NCBI RefSeq assembly: GCF_017876115.1
Contig: NZ_JAGINO010000016.1
Location: forward strand, 98,389-162,388
Length of the DNA: 64,000 bases
Reading direction: 5' to 3'
Source of the DNA: Azospirillum picis
GTDB lineage: Bacteria > Pseudomonadota > Alphaproteobacteria > Azospirillales > Azospirillaceae
Made by a program: the position numbers and the translations under genes. Each line of letters begins with the position of its first letter. Position 1 is the first letter of the stretch. This document shows positions 18,506-26,361 of the stretch, one piece after another. The notes under the pieces are model-generated. The model saw only the letters and a list, made by a program, of their open reading frames with translations. It made no database searches and had not been told where the DNA came from.

Positions 18506-19210
18506 TCAACGCTGGCCGAGGCCGGCGATCCAGTCGGCGAAGAGGCGGGAGCCGGCGTCGCGGAGCACCGGGCCATGGCGCTTGCTGTCGGCCCTGAGCT
18601 GCCGGGGGTCCAGGCCGGCCGCCGCGATCTCGCAGGCATGGCCGACGAGCCAGCGTTCGATGTCGGCGCCGTCGACCTCGCCATGGAACTGCAATCCGAG
18701 TGCGTTCCGCCCGAGCGAGAATGCCTGATGGGCGCACAGGTCGGTCGAGGCGAGGAGCTCGGCGCCGGCCGGGAGGTCGAAGGTGTCGCCGTGCCAGTGC
18801 AGCACCGCCGCACCGTCGAGATGGGCGAGTGGAGAGGCGCGCCCCGCCTCGGTCAGCGCGAGCGGTGCCCAGCCGATCTCCTTGCCGGGACCGGGATAGA
18901 CGCGCGCGCCGAGGGCGCGCGCCATCAACTGGGCGCCGAGGCAGATGCCGAGCGTGGGAAGGCCGGCCGCCAGCCGCCGCTCCAGGAGCCGCAGCTCGTC
19001 GGCGAGGAACGGGTACCGGTCGTCCTCATAGGCGCCGACCGGCCCGCCAAGCACGACGAGAAGCTGCGCGTCCGATGGGTCGATGCCCTGCAGGTCGTCG
19101 ATTCCGGCGTCGTGGACATGCAGCGCATAGCCCGCCCGCCGCAGGATCGGCTCGACGATCCCGAGCCCTTCGAAGGCGATGTGGCGGATGGCGATGGCGG
19201 TCGGGGTCAT
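18506..19210 (-). CDS. Class I glutamine amidotransferase-like protein
   Basis: A 234-residue stand-alone GATase-1 domain. The nucleophile elbow GICLGAQLMA contains Cys90, and the His/Glu pair appears as FHGE (His176, Glu178), so the triad is complete. It resembles the GMP-synthase-glutaminase-like proteins of unknown substrate (YfeJ type). ATG 19210 follows GAGGAG. It is the last gene of a minus-strand group that begins with marR at 21354; gaps of 91 and 99 bases make the operon probable, not certain. Confidence 0.85.
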   Translation of the reverse strand: MTPTAIAIRHIAFEGLGIVEPILRRAGYALHVHDAGIDDLQGIDPSDAQLLVVLGGPVGAYEDDRYPFLADELRLLERRLAAGLPTLGICLGAQLMARALGARVYPGPGKEIGWAPLALTEAGRASPLAHLDGAAVLHWHGDTFDLPAGAELLASTDLCAHQAFSLGRNALGLQFHGEVDGADIERWLVGHACEIAAAGLDPRQLRADSKRHGPVLRDAGSRLFADWIAGLGQR

Positions 19211-19301
19211 GGCGGTTCTCCTCGGTGCAGGGTGGTGACGCAGCGTGGTGCGCAGGGCTGATGAAGGCGGCCGGCCGCTTCCGACCGGCCACCTTGCGGC
19301 A

Positions 19302-19847
19302 TCAGGCGGTACGCGAGAGCTTCACGCCGGGAAAGTCGACCGGGACGTCGAAGGCGACGTTCACGTAGTTGGTGAAGAGGTTCAGCGCGACATGGGCGAG
19401 GATCTCGACGATCGCCTCGTCGTCGAAGCCCGCGGAGCGCAGGGACTGGACATCCGCGGCATCGATCGCGCCGCGGTTCTCGACCACCTTCACGGCGAAG
19501 GCCAGGGCTGCGGACGCCTTGGGGTCGGCCGAGCGCCCCCGCTGGGCATCCGCCATCTCGGCGGCGGTCGCCCCGGCCTTCTGGCCGAGCAGCGTGTGGG
19601 CGGCCAGGCAGTAGCGGCAGTCGTTGCGGTCGGCGATCGCAACCGCGATCTGCTCGCCGAGCTTGGCGCCGATCGTGCCCTGCCCCAGGGCGCCGAACGA
19701 CCCCCACATGCTGGCGAGGGCGGCGGGCGAGTTCGCGACCGCCTTGAACATGTTCGGAACGACGCCGAAGGCGCCCTTGATCCGGTCGAGCGTCGGCTTG
19801 ACGGCGGCGGAAGAGGTGGCTGGATCGACGAGGTTGACGTGTGCCAT
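19302..19847 (-). CDS. Carboxymuconolactone decarboxylase / AhpD-like protein
   Basis: A 181-residue all-helical protein of the CMD/AhpD superfamily. The redox motif DCRYCLAAH places Cys77, Cys80 and His84 as in AhpD-type peroxidase partners. Likely role is thiol-dependent peroxide or electrophile reduction; true muconolactone decarboxylation is unlikely given the CxxC. Start ATG 19847 follows AAGGAA. It sits between the periplasmic protein and the amidotransferase in the marR-led group. Confidence 0.87.
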   Translation of the reverse strand: MAHVNLVDPATSSAAVKPTLDRIKGAFGVVPNMFKAVANSPAALASMWGSFGALGQGTIGAKLGEQIAVAIADRNDCRYCLAAHTLLGQKAGATAAEMADAQRGRSADPKASAALAFAVKVVENRGAIDAADVQSLRSAGFDDEAIVEILAHVALNLFTNYVNVAFDVPVDFPGVKLSRTA

Positions 19848-19946
19848 GATGCTTTTTCCTTCTCTGGTGCTTGGAGGGGGATTTTCGGGCGGTCCGGCGA
19901 TGGCAGTCGTCGGGCCGCTTTCGAGCCGGGACCTGCTTTCCCGGAA

Positions 19947-20666
19947 TTACTTGGCCGGAACGACCTTGCCGGGCAGCGACAGGTTGCCGGACGCGACCTT
20001 GTGGACGTCGGTGACGCACAGGAGCGGCGTGTGCAGGTTGGCGTTGACCCTCAGGCCGGCCGTCACGCCGTCGAACGAGGCGGTGGCGAGGGCGCCGATC
20101 CTGTCCAGCGGGATGTGCACCTCGACGAGGTCCGCCTTCAGTTCGGTCCTGTATTCCGGGCTGTCGATCAGGATCGGTGCGCCCGGCCACGTCTCGGGCA
20201 GCCGGGGTCTGGTGCCCTCGGGGATGTCCTTCACCTTCAAGCCGCCCGGGCAGGCCTTGTCCTCGTTGAGGACGACCCAGTGCGGGTGCCAGCGGTCCCG
20301 GTTCTTCGCACCCTTGGCGGCGTCGTCGAAGTCGGGGTGGAAGGTGACGGCAAGCGCGACGATGCCCTGGTCGCTCTCGAAGCCGACATCGGAGGAGTTG
20401 AGCGACGTCGGCCAGACATAGGCGTAGACCTCGGACCCTTCGAACTTGCCGGTCGCCGTCGGCGTCGCCTTGCCGGCGTCCGCCCGGACGCGGGTGCTGA
20501 AGACCGCGTGGCCGTGATCGGTGACGATGCGGGTCTCGATGATGTCGAACGAGGCCATGACCGCCTGGTTGCTCGCCGACGTGATCTCGTGCGCGCCGGC
20601 CGGGGCCGCGAGGCAGCAGAGTGCCGCAGCCACGAGGCCGGCGCCCCGTGGTCCATCGATTGTCAT
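19947..20666 (-). CDS. Exported protein of unknown function
   Basis: A 239-residue protein with a signal peptide: a hydrophobic run from about residue 9 (AGLVAAALCCLAAPAGA) with a likely cut at AGA-HE. The mature part is beta-rich, with two Cys residues (ACPGG and LLCVTD) that could pair in the periplasm. I do not recognise the family. ATG 20666 is preceded by AAGGAG; an open frame extends upstream into marR but has no ribosome site. It starts 43 bases after the marR stop, so the two are very probably cotranscribed. Confidence 0.7.
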   Translation of the reverse strand: MTIDGPRGAGLVAAALCCLAAPAGAHEITSASNQAVMASFDIIETRIVTDHGHAVFSTRVRADAGKATPTATGKFEGSEVYAYVWPTSLNSSDVGFESDQGIVALAVTFHPDFDDAAKGAKNRDRWHPHWVVLNEDKACPGGLKVKDIPEGTRPRLPETWPGAPILIDSPEYRTELKADLVEVHIPLDRIGALATASFDGVTAGLRVNANLHTPLLCVTDVHKVASGNLSLPGKVVPAK

Positions 20667-20709
20667 GATCCTGGACTCCTTCTTCTGGTCGTGGTGCTTG
20701 GAGTTGCGG

Positions 20710-21354
20710 CTACCCCCCGGTGAATGCCGTCCAGGTGGCAGCCTGGACGGCGGGGGCGGCCGCTTCATGCTCGCCGCAATCGAGCCGGAGATCCCGGTCG
20801 ACGATCGGGGCGTTCACAAAGGCGCAATGGTGGGGAGCGGCCTCGCCCGGATGGGCGTTCGGCCGGAAGTGGCGGCAGGTCACGCACAGGCGCTGGACCG
20901 GGATGGCCCCGGCCTGTTGCAGTGTCCGGATCAGCTTGACCTGGGCCAGCAGGAGATCGGCCTGCTCGCCGGGAGACAACCGCGCCAATGCCGCGGTGAC
21001 CTGGGTGGCGGCGGCGGCGAGGGCTTGCCCCTGGGCGGCTCCCTCCTCCGTCAGGCGGGCGATGACGGCGCGTGCGTCGGCAGGATCCGGCGTGCGCCGC
21101 AGCAGGGCCTTGCGTTCGAGCGCGGCCAGCGTGTCGGCCATGCTGGGAGCGGAAACCGACAGGTGCGCCGCGATCTCCTTGGGCCGGAGGCCGGCAGGCC
21201 GGGCGGCCAGAAGCGCCAGCACCTGCGCCTGCGTCGGGTTGAGCCCCGCCTTGCCCGCCGCTGCCCAGAGATCCGCACGCAGCACCAGAGCGATGCGCTC
21301 GAAGCCTTCGCGCAGGCGGGTCAGGACGGGGTCCGGTTTGGGGGCGTGATCCAT
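20710..21354 (-). CDS. MarR family regulator with Cys/His-rich C-terminal tail
   Basis: A 214-residue winged-helix regulator. The MarR core (residues about 10-140) includes the recognition region HLSVSAPSMADTLAALERK. The tail adds a metal- or redox-site pattern: Cys157 and Cys160 (CVTC), His175, His176 and Cys177 (HHC), then Cys193 and His196. I infer sensing of metal, oxidants or electrophiles through this tail. ATG 21354 is chosen because MarR similarity begins there. It heads a group with an exported protein, an AhpD-like protein and an amidotransferase, and a palindrome lies 10 bases before its start. Confidence 0.85.
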   Translation of the reverse strand: MDHAPKPDPVLTRLREGFERIALVLRADLWAAAGKAGLNPTQAQVLALLAARPAGLRPKEIAAHLSVSAPSMADTLAALERKALLRRTPDPADARAVIARLTEEGAAQGQALAAAATQVTAALARLSPGEQADLLLAQVKLIRTLQQAGAIPVQRLCVTCRHFRPNAHPGEAAPHHCAFVNAPIVDRDLRLDCGEHEAAAPAVQAATWTAFTGG

Positions 21355-21364
21355 GCGCTTATTA

Positions 21365-21377
21365 ATAGGAGTCCTAT
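21365..21377 (-). promoter_or_regulatory. Palindromic operator candidate of the MarR protein
   Basis: ATAGGA-G-TCCTAT is a perfect 6+1+6 inverted repeat, 10 bases upstream of the marR start in an AT-rich stretch. Size, symmetry and position are typical of MarR operators that block their own promoter. Binding is inferred. Confidence 0.55.
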
Positions 21378-21477
21378 CTATATCCGTCAAGCGGAATCTG
21401 CGCGAGACCTCGCCCGGTCGGCGCAACCGCCCTCCGGCTCTGCCCAGATCACCGCGATCCGGCGTCCCCGCCTGATA

Positions 21478-21879
21478 TCAGACGAACAGTTCCATGGTCT
21501 GCGGCACGTTGCGCGGGGTTTCTCCGGCCAGGACGGCACGGGCCGCATCGACGGCGGCGAGCAGGCCGCTTTCGGTGAAGGGCTTTGGCAGGCAGCCGAT
21601 CCCTGCCACCGGCCCGCCCTTCTTCAGCTCGTCGCGGAAGGAGGTGATGAACAGGCTCGGCACGCCGATCGCGGCAAGATCACGTGCCGCGTCGATGCCG
21701 CTGGACCCCTGGCCGAGATGCACGTCGACCAGCGCCAGATCCGGCTTCTCATCGCCGGCGATCGCCACCGCCTCGCCGGCGGTGGTCGCGGGGCCGCTGA
21801 CCGTATAGCCGGCGGTCTCCAAGTAGAACTGCTGTTCCAGGGCGATCAGCACCTCATCTTCCACCAGCAGGATCTTCAT
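21478..21879 (-). CDS. Single-domain response regulator
   Basis: A 133-residue receiver domain without an output domain. It shows the acidic pocket (VEDE), the phospho-acceptor Asp in LALVDVHLG near residue 53, and the conserved Lys in CLPKPF. ATG 21879 overlaps the histidine kinase stop by four bases (ATGA), so the two are translationally coupled and almost certainly partners. With no output domain it would act by protein contact or as a phosphate relay. Confidence 0.92.
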   Translation of the reverse strand: MKILLVEDEVLIALEQQFYLETAGYTVSGPATTAGEAVAIAGDEKPDLALVDVHLGQGSSGIDAARDLAAIGVPSLFITSFRDELKKGGPVAGIGCLPKPFTESGLLAAVDAARAVLAGETPRNVPQTMELFV

Positions 21880-23741
21880 CCCTCGCACTCCGCCGTGGAA
21901 GAGGTTTCGAGCAGGGGCGTCGCTTCCGGCACCGGCAGCGTGATGCTGAAGGTCGTCCCCATGACCGTGGTGTCGATCCCCACCTCCGCCCGGATCTGCC
22001 CGGCGAGGCTGGAAACCAGCCGCATGCCCAGGCTGCGGCTCTTGCGGATATCGAAGTTGGCCGGCAGGCCGGGACCCCGGTCGGAGATGGTCAGGACCAG
22101 CGTCTCCGCTTCGCGGCGGAAGGTCACCGTGACCAGCGCCGGACCATCGCCACGGTGCTTCACCGCATTGGTGATCAGTTCGTTGGCGATCAGGCCCAAC
22201 GGCGCCGCATGATCGATCGGCAGGTCGATCACGTCGGTGCGGACCGAAATGTCGCACATGCTATCGCCGCCGGAGGCACGGCCGAGATCCTCGCACAGCT
22301 CCTTCAGGTAGGTGCCGAACTCGATGGTCTGGAACTGGTCGGCCTGGTAGAGGCGGTTGTGGACGCGGGCGATCGCCTCGATCCGGCTGCGGGCATCCTG
22401 GAAATGCACGCGCACCGTCGCGTCGGGCAGGCTCAGGGTCTGCAGCGTCAGCAGGCTCGACACGAGCTGCAGGCTGTTCTTCACCCGGTGGTTGACTTCG
22501 CGCAGCAGGGTCGACTTCTGGCTGACCAGCTTGCGCAGCGCCGCTTCCATCGACTTGATCTCGGTCACGTCGATGTGCATCAGCACGGCGCCGCCGAACG
22601 GGCCGGCCGGCATCGGGGCGGCGAGGCAGCGGAACCAATGCTGGCTCGCGGTGACATACTCCGCCGCCACCGGCGGGGCTCCCTCGTCCAGAAGGATGCG
22701 CAATCCGTCCATGACGGCGTCGGCACGGGGATCGGCCGTGTATCCCTTGCCGCAATGCTCCAGGTAATTGTCGCCGACGATGCAGCCCTGGCCGAGAAAG
22801 GTCGTTTCAGGACCGGCTTCCGCCCAGGCCCGGTTGACCGACACGATCCGGCCGGAGCGGTCGAGCACGGCGATGAAGGCCGGCAGGGCGTCCAGCGTCG
22901 CCTTGGTCTGCTCGGCGAGCTGGCGCATGGCGAGCGCGCTCGCCCGCAGTTCCTCGCGGGCGCGGCGTCGCTCGGTGATGTCGCGCAGGATGCCGGTGAT
23001 GAAGCTGCGCCCCTCCGACTCCCAGCGCGCCATCGAAAGTTCGAGATCGACGGTGCTGCCGTCGCGGCGTCGGCCGGTCAGTTCCACCGGCTGGACGGCG
23101 GCGTCGAAGCCGCCGTTGCCCGGACCGTTGCGCACGGCCATGTCCAGCCAGTCGGGCGACTCCTCGCCCAGCAGGGTCCGCACGCTCTGCCCGATCAGCT
23201 CCTCCGGCCGGTAGTCGAACTGGCGGGCGGCGGCGCCATTCATCCACTGCACCATGCCGCGCGTGTCGGTGGTGATGATGGCGTCGTGGGCGGTGTCGAC
23301 GATGGCGCGGTGGCGGGCATCGCGCTGCTCGCGCAGCACACGCTCGCGGTTGACCGCGGCGGTGACGTCGGTCACCTGGATCAGGCAGCGTGCCTCGCCG
23401 CCCGGCGGCAGCGGGCGGATCACCACGTTGTGGACCATCCGCCGCCCGTCGGGCAGCCGCAACGGGAACAGCATCGGGTTCAGCGTGTGCGACAGGACGC
23501 CGGGAGCGCCGGTGGCGAGCGTGTCGCGCACCGCGCTGTGCAGACGCGATTCACGCAGGTTGGGTAAGGCGTCGAACAGCTCATGCCCCAGGATCTGGCG
23601 CGCCGGCAGGGCGGAAGCCTGTTCCATCCAGCCGTTCCAGAAAAGGACATGACAATGGCGGTCCAGAAGCAGGATGCCGGCGTCCAGCGCCCCCAATACA
23701 TCCAGCGCCCAGGTCGGCTGTTCAGGCAGAGTGGGGGCCAT
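21876..23741 (-). CDS. Multi-PAS sensor histidine kinase, HisKA_2 / HWE type
   Basis: A soluble 621-residue kinase with three PAS-like domains (starting near residues 10, 130 and 275), a HisKA_2 dimerisation helix (LREVNHRVKNSLQLVSSLL) near residue 422, and an ATPase domain with NELITNAVKH and SDRGPGLP. No membrane segment, so it senses a cytoplasmic signal such as redox state or light. ATG 23741 is preferred (GGAA 8 bases upstream, 20-base overlap with cheC); ATG 23792 would add 17 residues. Coupled to the response regulator downstream. Confidence 0.88.
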   Translation of the reverse strand: MAPTLPEQPTWALDVLGALDAGILLLDRHCHVLFWNGWMEQASALPARQILGHELFDALPNLRESRLHSAVRDTLATGAPGVLSHTLNPMLFPLRLPDGRRMVHNVVIRPLPPGGEARCLIQVTDVTAAVNRERVLREQRDARHRAIVDTAHDAIITTDTRGMVQWMNGAAARQFDYRPEELIGQSVRTLLGEESPDWLDMAVRNGPGNGGFDAAVQPVELTGRRRDGSTVDLELSMARWESEGRSFITGILRDITERRRAREELRASALAMRQLAEQTKATLDALPAFIAVLDRSGRIVSVNRAWAEAGPETTFLGQGCIVGDNYLEHCGKGYTADPRADAVMDGLRILLDEGAPPVAAEYVTASQHWFRCLAAPMPAGPFGGAVLMHIDVTEIKSMEAALRKLVSQKSTLLREVNHRVKNSLQLVSSLLTLQTLSLPDATVRVHFQDARSRIEAIARVHNRLYQADQFQTIEFGTYLKELCEDLGRASGGDSMCDISVRTDVIDLPIDHAAPLGLIANELITNAVKHRGDGPALVTVTFRREAETLVLTISDRGPGLPANFDIRKSRSLGMRLVSSLAGQIRAEVGIDTTVMGTTFSITLPVPEATPLLETSSTAECEG

Positions 23742-24396
23742 GCGGCGTTCCGGCAGAAGAGGATTCGGACGCGATGCCCTCGATGAAGGCATGGATCAGT
23801 TGCTTTAGCGATTCCAGAGACGAAACTCCCATCAGCAAGGCGATGTAGCCGCGGATGCTCCGGCTGCGGATCGTGAAGTCGATATAGAGGAATAGCACGA
23901 GTTCATCGGTGTTCCCCGCCTTATCCTTCAAAATATTCGCGCCGTCGCCGCGCAGCACGGCCGGCAGCGAGATCGTCAGCCTGTCCTTCAGAGCGTTGGC
24001 GACGATGACCAGGCAGCCGTTCAGGATGATGTTGCCGATCTCCGCCAGGGCGTCCTGCTCCAGATCGACGATCTCGGCCAGCGTCAGGTCGCCCCCCAGG
24101 ACCGCGCGGGCCAGTTCCAGGCTGTTGGCTTCGGGGAAGATCAGCATGGCGCGGCCGTCGAACGAGCCGCGGAACTGCTGTTCCACCGCGACCAGCCCGT
24201 TGCGTTCGCGGGCCGTCAGGAAGTCCGACGCCTCCTGCCGGCTGACGATGTCTACCGTCGGCACGGACAGCAACACTTGGTCGTTGACCATGCGGCTGAG
24301 ATGGGTGGCGGCCCGGCCGACGCCCATGTTCACCAACTCGGTCAGCGCGTCGCGCTCCAGGTCGGCCAGTTCCACCATCGATTGGCGCTCGCCCAT
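23722..24396 (-). CDS. cheC: CheC-like chemotaxis phosphatase
   Basis: A 224-residue CheC-family protein, expected to dephosphorylate a phosphorylated receiver such as CheY. Both copies of the D-x3-E-x2-N phosphatase motif are present and intact: Asp16/Glu20/Asn23 in DALTELVNMG and Asp115/Glu119/Asn122 in DALAEIGNII. It lacks an obvious partner CheD and is not in a che cluster; instead it overlaps the histidine kinase gene. The natural inference is that it resets the small response regulator of this operon. Confidence 0.85.
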   Translation of the reverse strand: MGERQSMVELADLERDALTELVNMGVGRAATHLSRMVNDQVLLSVPTVDIVSRQEASDFLTARERNGLVAVEQQFRGSFDGRAMLIFPEANSLELARAVLGGDLTLAEIVDLEQDALAEIGNIILNGCLVIVANALKDRLTISLPAVLRGDGANILKDKAGNTDELVLFLYIDFTIRSRSIRGYIALLMGVSSLESLKQLIHAFIEGIASESSSAGTPHGPHSA

Positions 24397-24781
24397 TCTT
24401 GCTTCGTCTCGGCCCGAAAACGTACTGCCAGCCGGCGCCGCCCGGCGGTCGCATAAGGAATGTGGCCTATCGACCCGGAAAAAGGCACCCCCGTCAATGT
24501 CATATGTTAAGCCTGCGACGCCATAGCCGGTATAGCCGCACGCTTCTCACAATGGTCAAGCCGGTGACTGGCGGATTGCCCTAAAGACCGCCGCTGCATG
24601 AACGAAATCACCGGCAAGCTGTTGGCGTGCTTGTACAAAGTTGCGCCCGACACGCAACAGGCTTTCCGCACGTCCACCAGACGCCCGGCCGGACATGCGG
24701 CCTGGGACTTGTCTTGCCCGGTATGCCGGTTCCACATAGGTATAGTGCCCACCTGACCACGCGCACAGCAAGGAGACATCG
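24397..24781. other. Divergent promoter region between cheC and the DUF2076 gene
   Basis: No supported gene in 385 bases. On the plus strand a candidate sigma-70 promoter (TTGCCC at 24714-24719, 17 bases, TAGGTA at 24737-24742, with TATAGT overlapping it) lies before the DUF2076 gene. I could not place the promoter of the cheC operon. Confidence 0.4.
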
Positions 24782-25570
24782 ATGACCCCCGAGGAACGTA
24801 CGCTGTTGTCCGATCTGTTCCGTCGCCTGCGCGAGGTCGAATCGCAACCACGCGACGGCGAGGCCGAGGACTTCATCCGGCGCTCGGTCCAGGACCAGCC
24901 GCTTGCGTCCTACTACATGGCGCAGACCGTGCTGGTCCAGCAGCAGGCACTGAGCGCCGCGCAGGGCCGGATCGAGGAGCTTGAGCGGGAGTTGCAGGCG
25001 GCACGCGGCCGGCCGGCTGCGCCCGCGGCTTCCGGCGGCAGCTTCCTGTCGAACGCGCTGGGGCTCGGCCGCAGCCCCTGGCGCGGTGGCGGGCCTTCGG
25101 CCTCGCCGCCTCCGGAGCCGGCCGGCCGCAGCCCGTGGGGATCCCCGCCCCCCGCCCAGGCCGGCGGCGGTTTCGGCCAGCCGCAGGGCACCTATCCGCA
25201 GCAGCCCTATCCGCCGGCCTATCCGCCACAAGGGATGGCGCCCCGCGGCGGCGGGTTCTTCGCGGGAGCGGCGCAGACCGCGGCGGGCGTCGCCGGCGGC
25301 ATGCTGGCGGCGAGCGCCATTTCCTCCCTTCTGCATCACTCGCCCGGCCCCTTCGGCAGCGCCATGGCCGGAACCCCGGCCGGCGAGACGATCAACGAGA
25401 CCGTGATCAACAACTATTACGGCGACGACCAGGCGCCGGCACCCGACTTCGACGCGCGGGACGTGACCTACAACGAGCCCGATCCGCCGCAGGCGGATGA
25501 CGCCTCCTACGACGACGGGGGGTCGTTCGATGACGGCGGTGGCGGCAGCGGGGACGATTCCTGGATCTGA
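24782..25570 (+). CDS. DUF2076 family protein
   Basis: A 262-residue protein of the DUF2076 family, of unknown function. Order: a helical N-terminus (TPEERTLLSDLFRRLREVE) running into a short coiled coil (to about residue 75), a Pro/Gly/Gln-rich linker (75-160), a hydrophobic stretch (AGVAGGMLAASAISSLL, near 170-186), then an Asp/Gly-rich tail ending DDSWI. Proteins like this are thought to associate with the membrane or periplasm. ATG 24782 follows AAGGAG at the right distance. Confidence 0.85.
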   Translation: MTPEERTLLSDLFRRLREVESQPRDGEAEDFIRRSVQDQPLASYYMAQTVLVQQQALSAAQGRIEELERELQAARGRPAAPAASGGSFLSNALGLGRSPWRGGGPSASPPPEPAGRSPWGSPPPAQAGGGFGQPQGTYPQQPYPPAYPPQGMAPRGGGFFAGAAQTAAGVAGGMLAASAISSLLHHSPGPFGSAMAGTPAGETINETVINNYYGDDQAPAPDFDARDVTYNEPDPPQADDASYDDGGSFDDGGGGSGDDSWI

Positions 25571-25753
25571 GACATGGGAGCGGGGATGCCGCAGCCGCAG
25601 GGATGCCGCAGCGGTGTCGCAGCGGCGCGGCTCCCCTGCCGGTGCCTCCCTTGGGGTTTTCCTTGATCAGGGCCTTAACCCCATTGGGCATAGGGTGGTG
25701 ATTTGCTGGCTCACGGCCGGTGTCAGGCCGTGCGACGCCAGAAGGTCCGTTCC

Positions 25754-26017
25754 ATGCCCAAGTCGATGCCCGAACCGATCCACTCCCTCCGTCAGGCCGT
25801 CATTCCTGCCGCCGTGCCCGCCCCGATCACCGTCACGATCGGCCCTTGCACACCCGCACGCGCGCCCAACGGGCGTGTCAAGGTGCCGATGCAGTTGCTG
25901 GAGATCGCGCAGGCGATGTCGGACGAGTGCGACGGCGACCCGATCCGCGTTCTGGACTGCCATGGGCACCAAGCCGCCGTGGTCGGCCGCCAGGATGTCG
26001 ACGTCGAACTGTTCTGA
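25754..26017 (+). CDS. Hypothetical protein, 87 aa
   Basis: A short protein starting MPKSMPEPIH and ending VDVELF. The second half looks foldable (VPMQLLEIAQAMSDECDGDP, then a beta-like IRVLDC), while the first half is Pro/Ala-rich. ATG 25754 has GAAGG about 8 bases upstream; the frame is open 17 codons further. I do not recognise a family, and the coding call rests on the ribosome site and lack of a better frame. Confidence 0.5.
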   Translation: MPKSMPEPIHSLRQAVIPAAVPAPITVTIGPCTPARAPNGRVKVPMQLLEIAQAMSDECDGDPIRVLDCHGHQAAVVGRQDVDVELF

Positions 26018-26361
26018 CCGCCGGCTTCCCCCGGCGCCCCCGGAGCACCCCAGCGCGTCATCCTGCCGCCGCCGGCGCGGTCGCCGCTGCGGATGGCCCG
26101 CCCGGACGCATGCAGCCGGCAGGATACCGGGCAGGCGGTGACCTGGACCGGTGGTGGCGGCAATCCCGCGCTTTCGTCCTCTGGCGGAAATACCGAAGCG
26201 TTTCGTAAGATTCTGTCAACCACACCTCGGTATGTTTGTGCGGCAATCAATGGATTGGCATAGCGGTCCTGGCGGACCGCAGCCTGTCCAGCGGAGCAGC
26301 AGAGGCCAATCACGCGGGCGGGACGCCCGAATGTGCGCACATTGCCGGAGGGGCTGCACAG
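26018..26361. other. Region upstream of the second chemoreceptor gene
   Basis: 344 bases without a supported gene. The last third is less GC-rich (around 26195-26260) and is the likely promoter zone, but I see no convincing sigma-70, sigma-28 or sigma-54 match. Confidence 0.4.
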
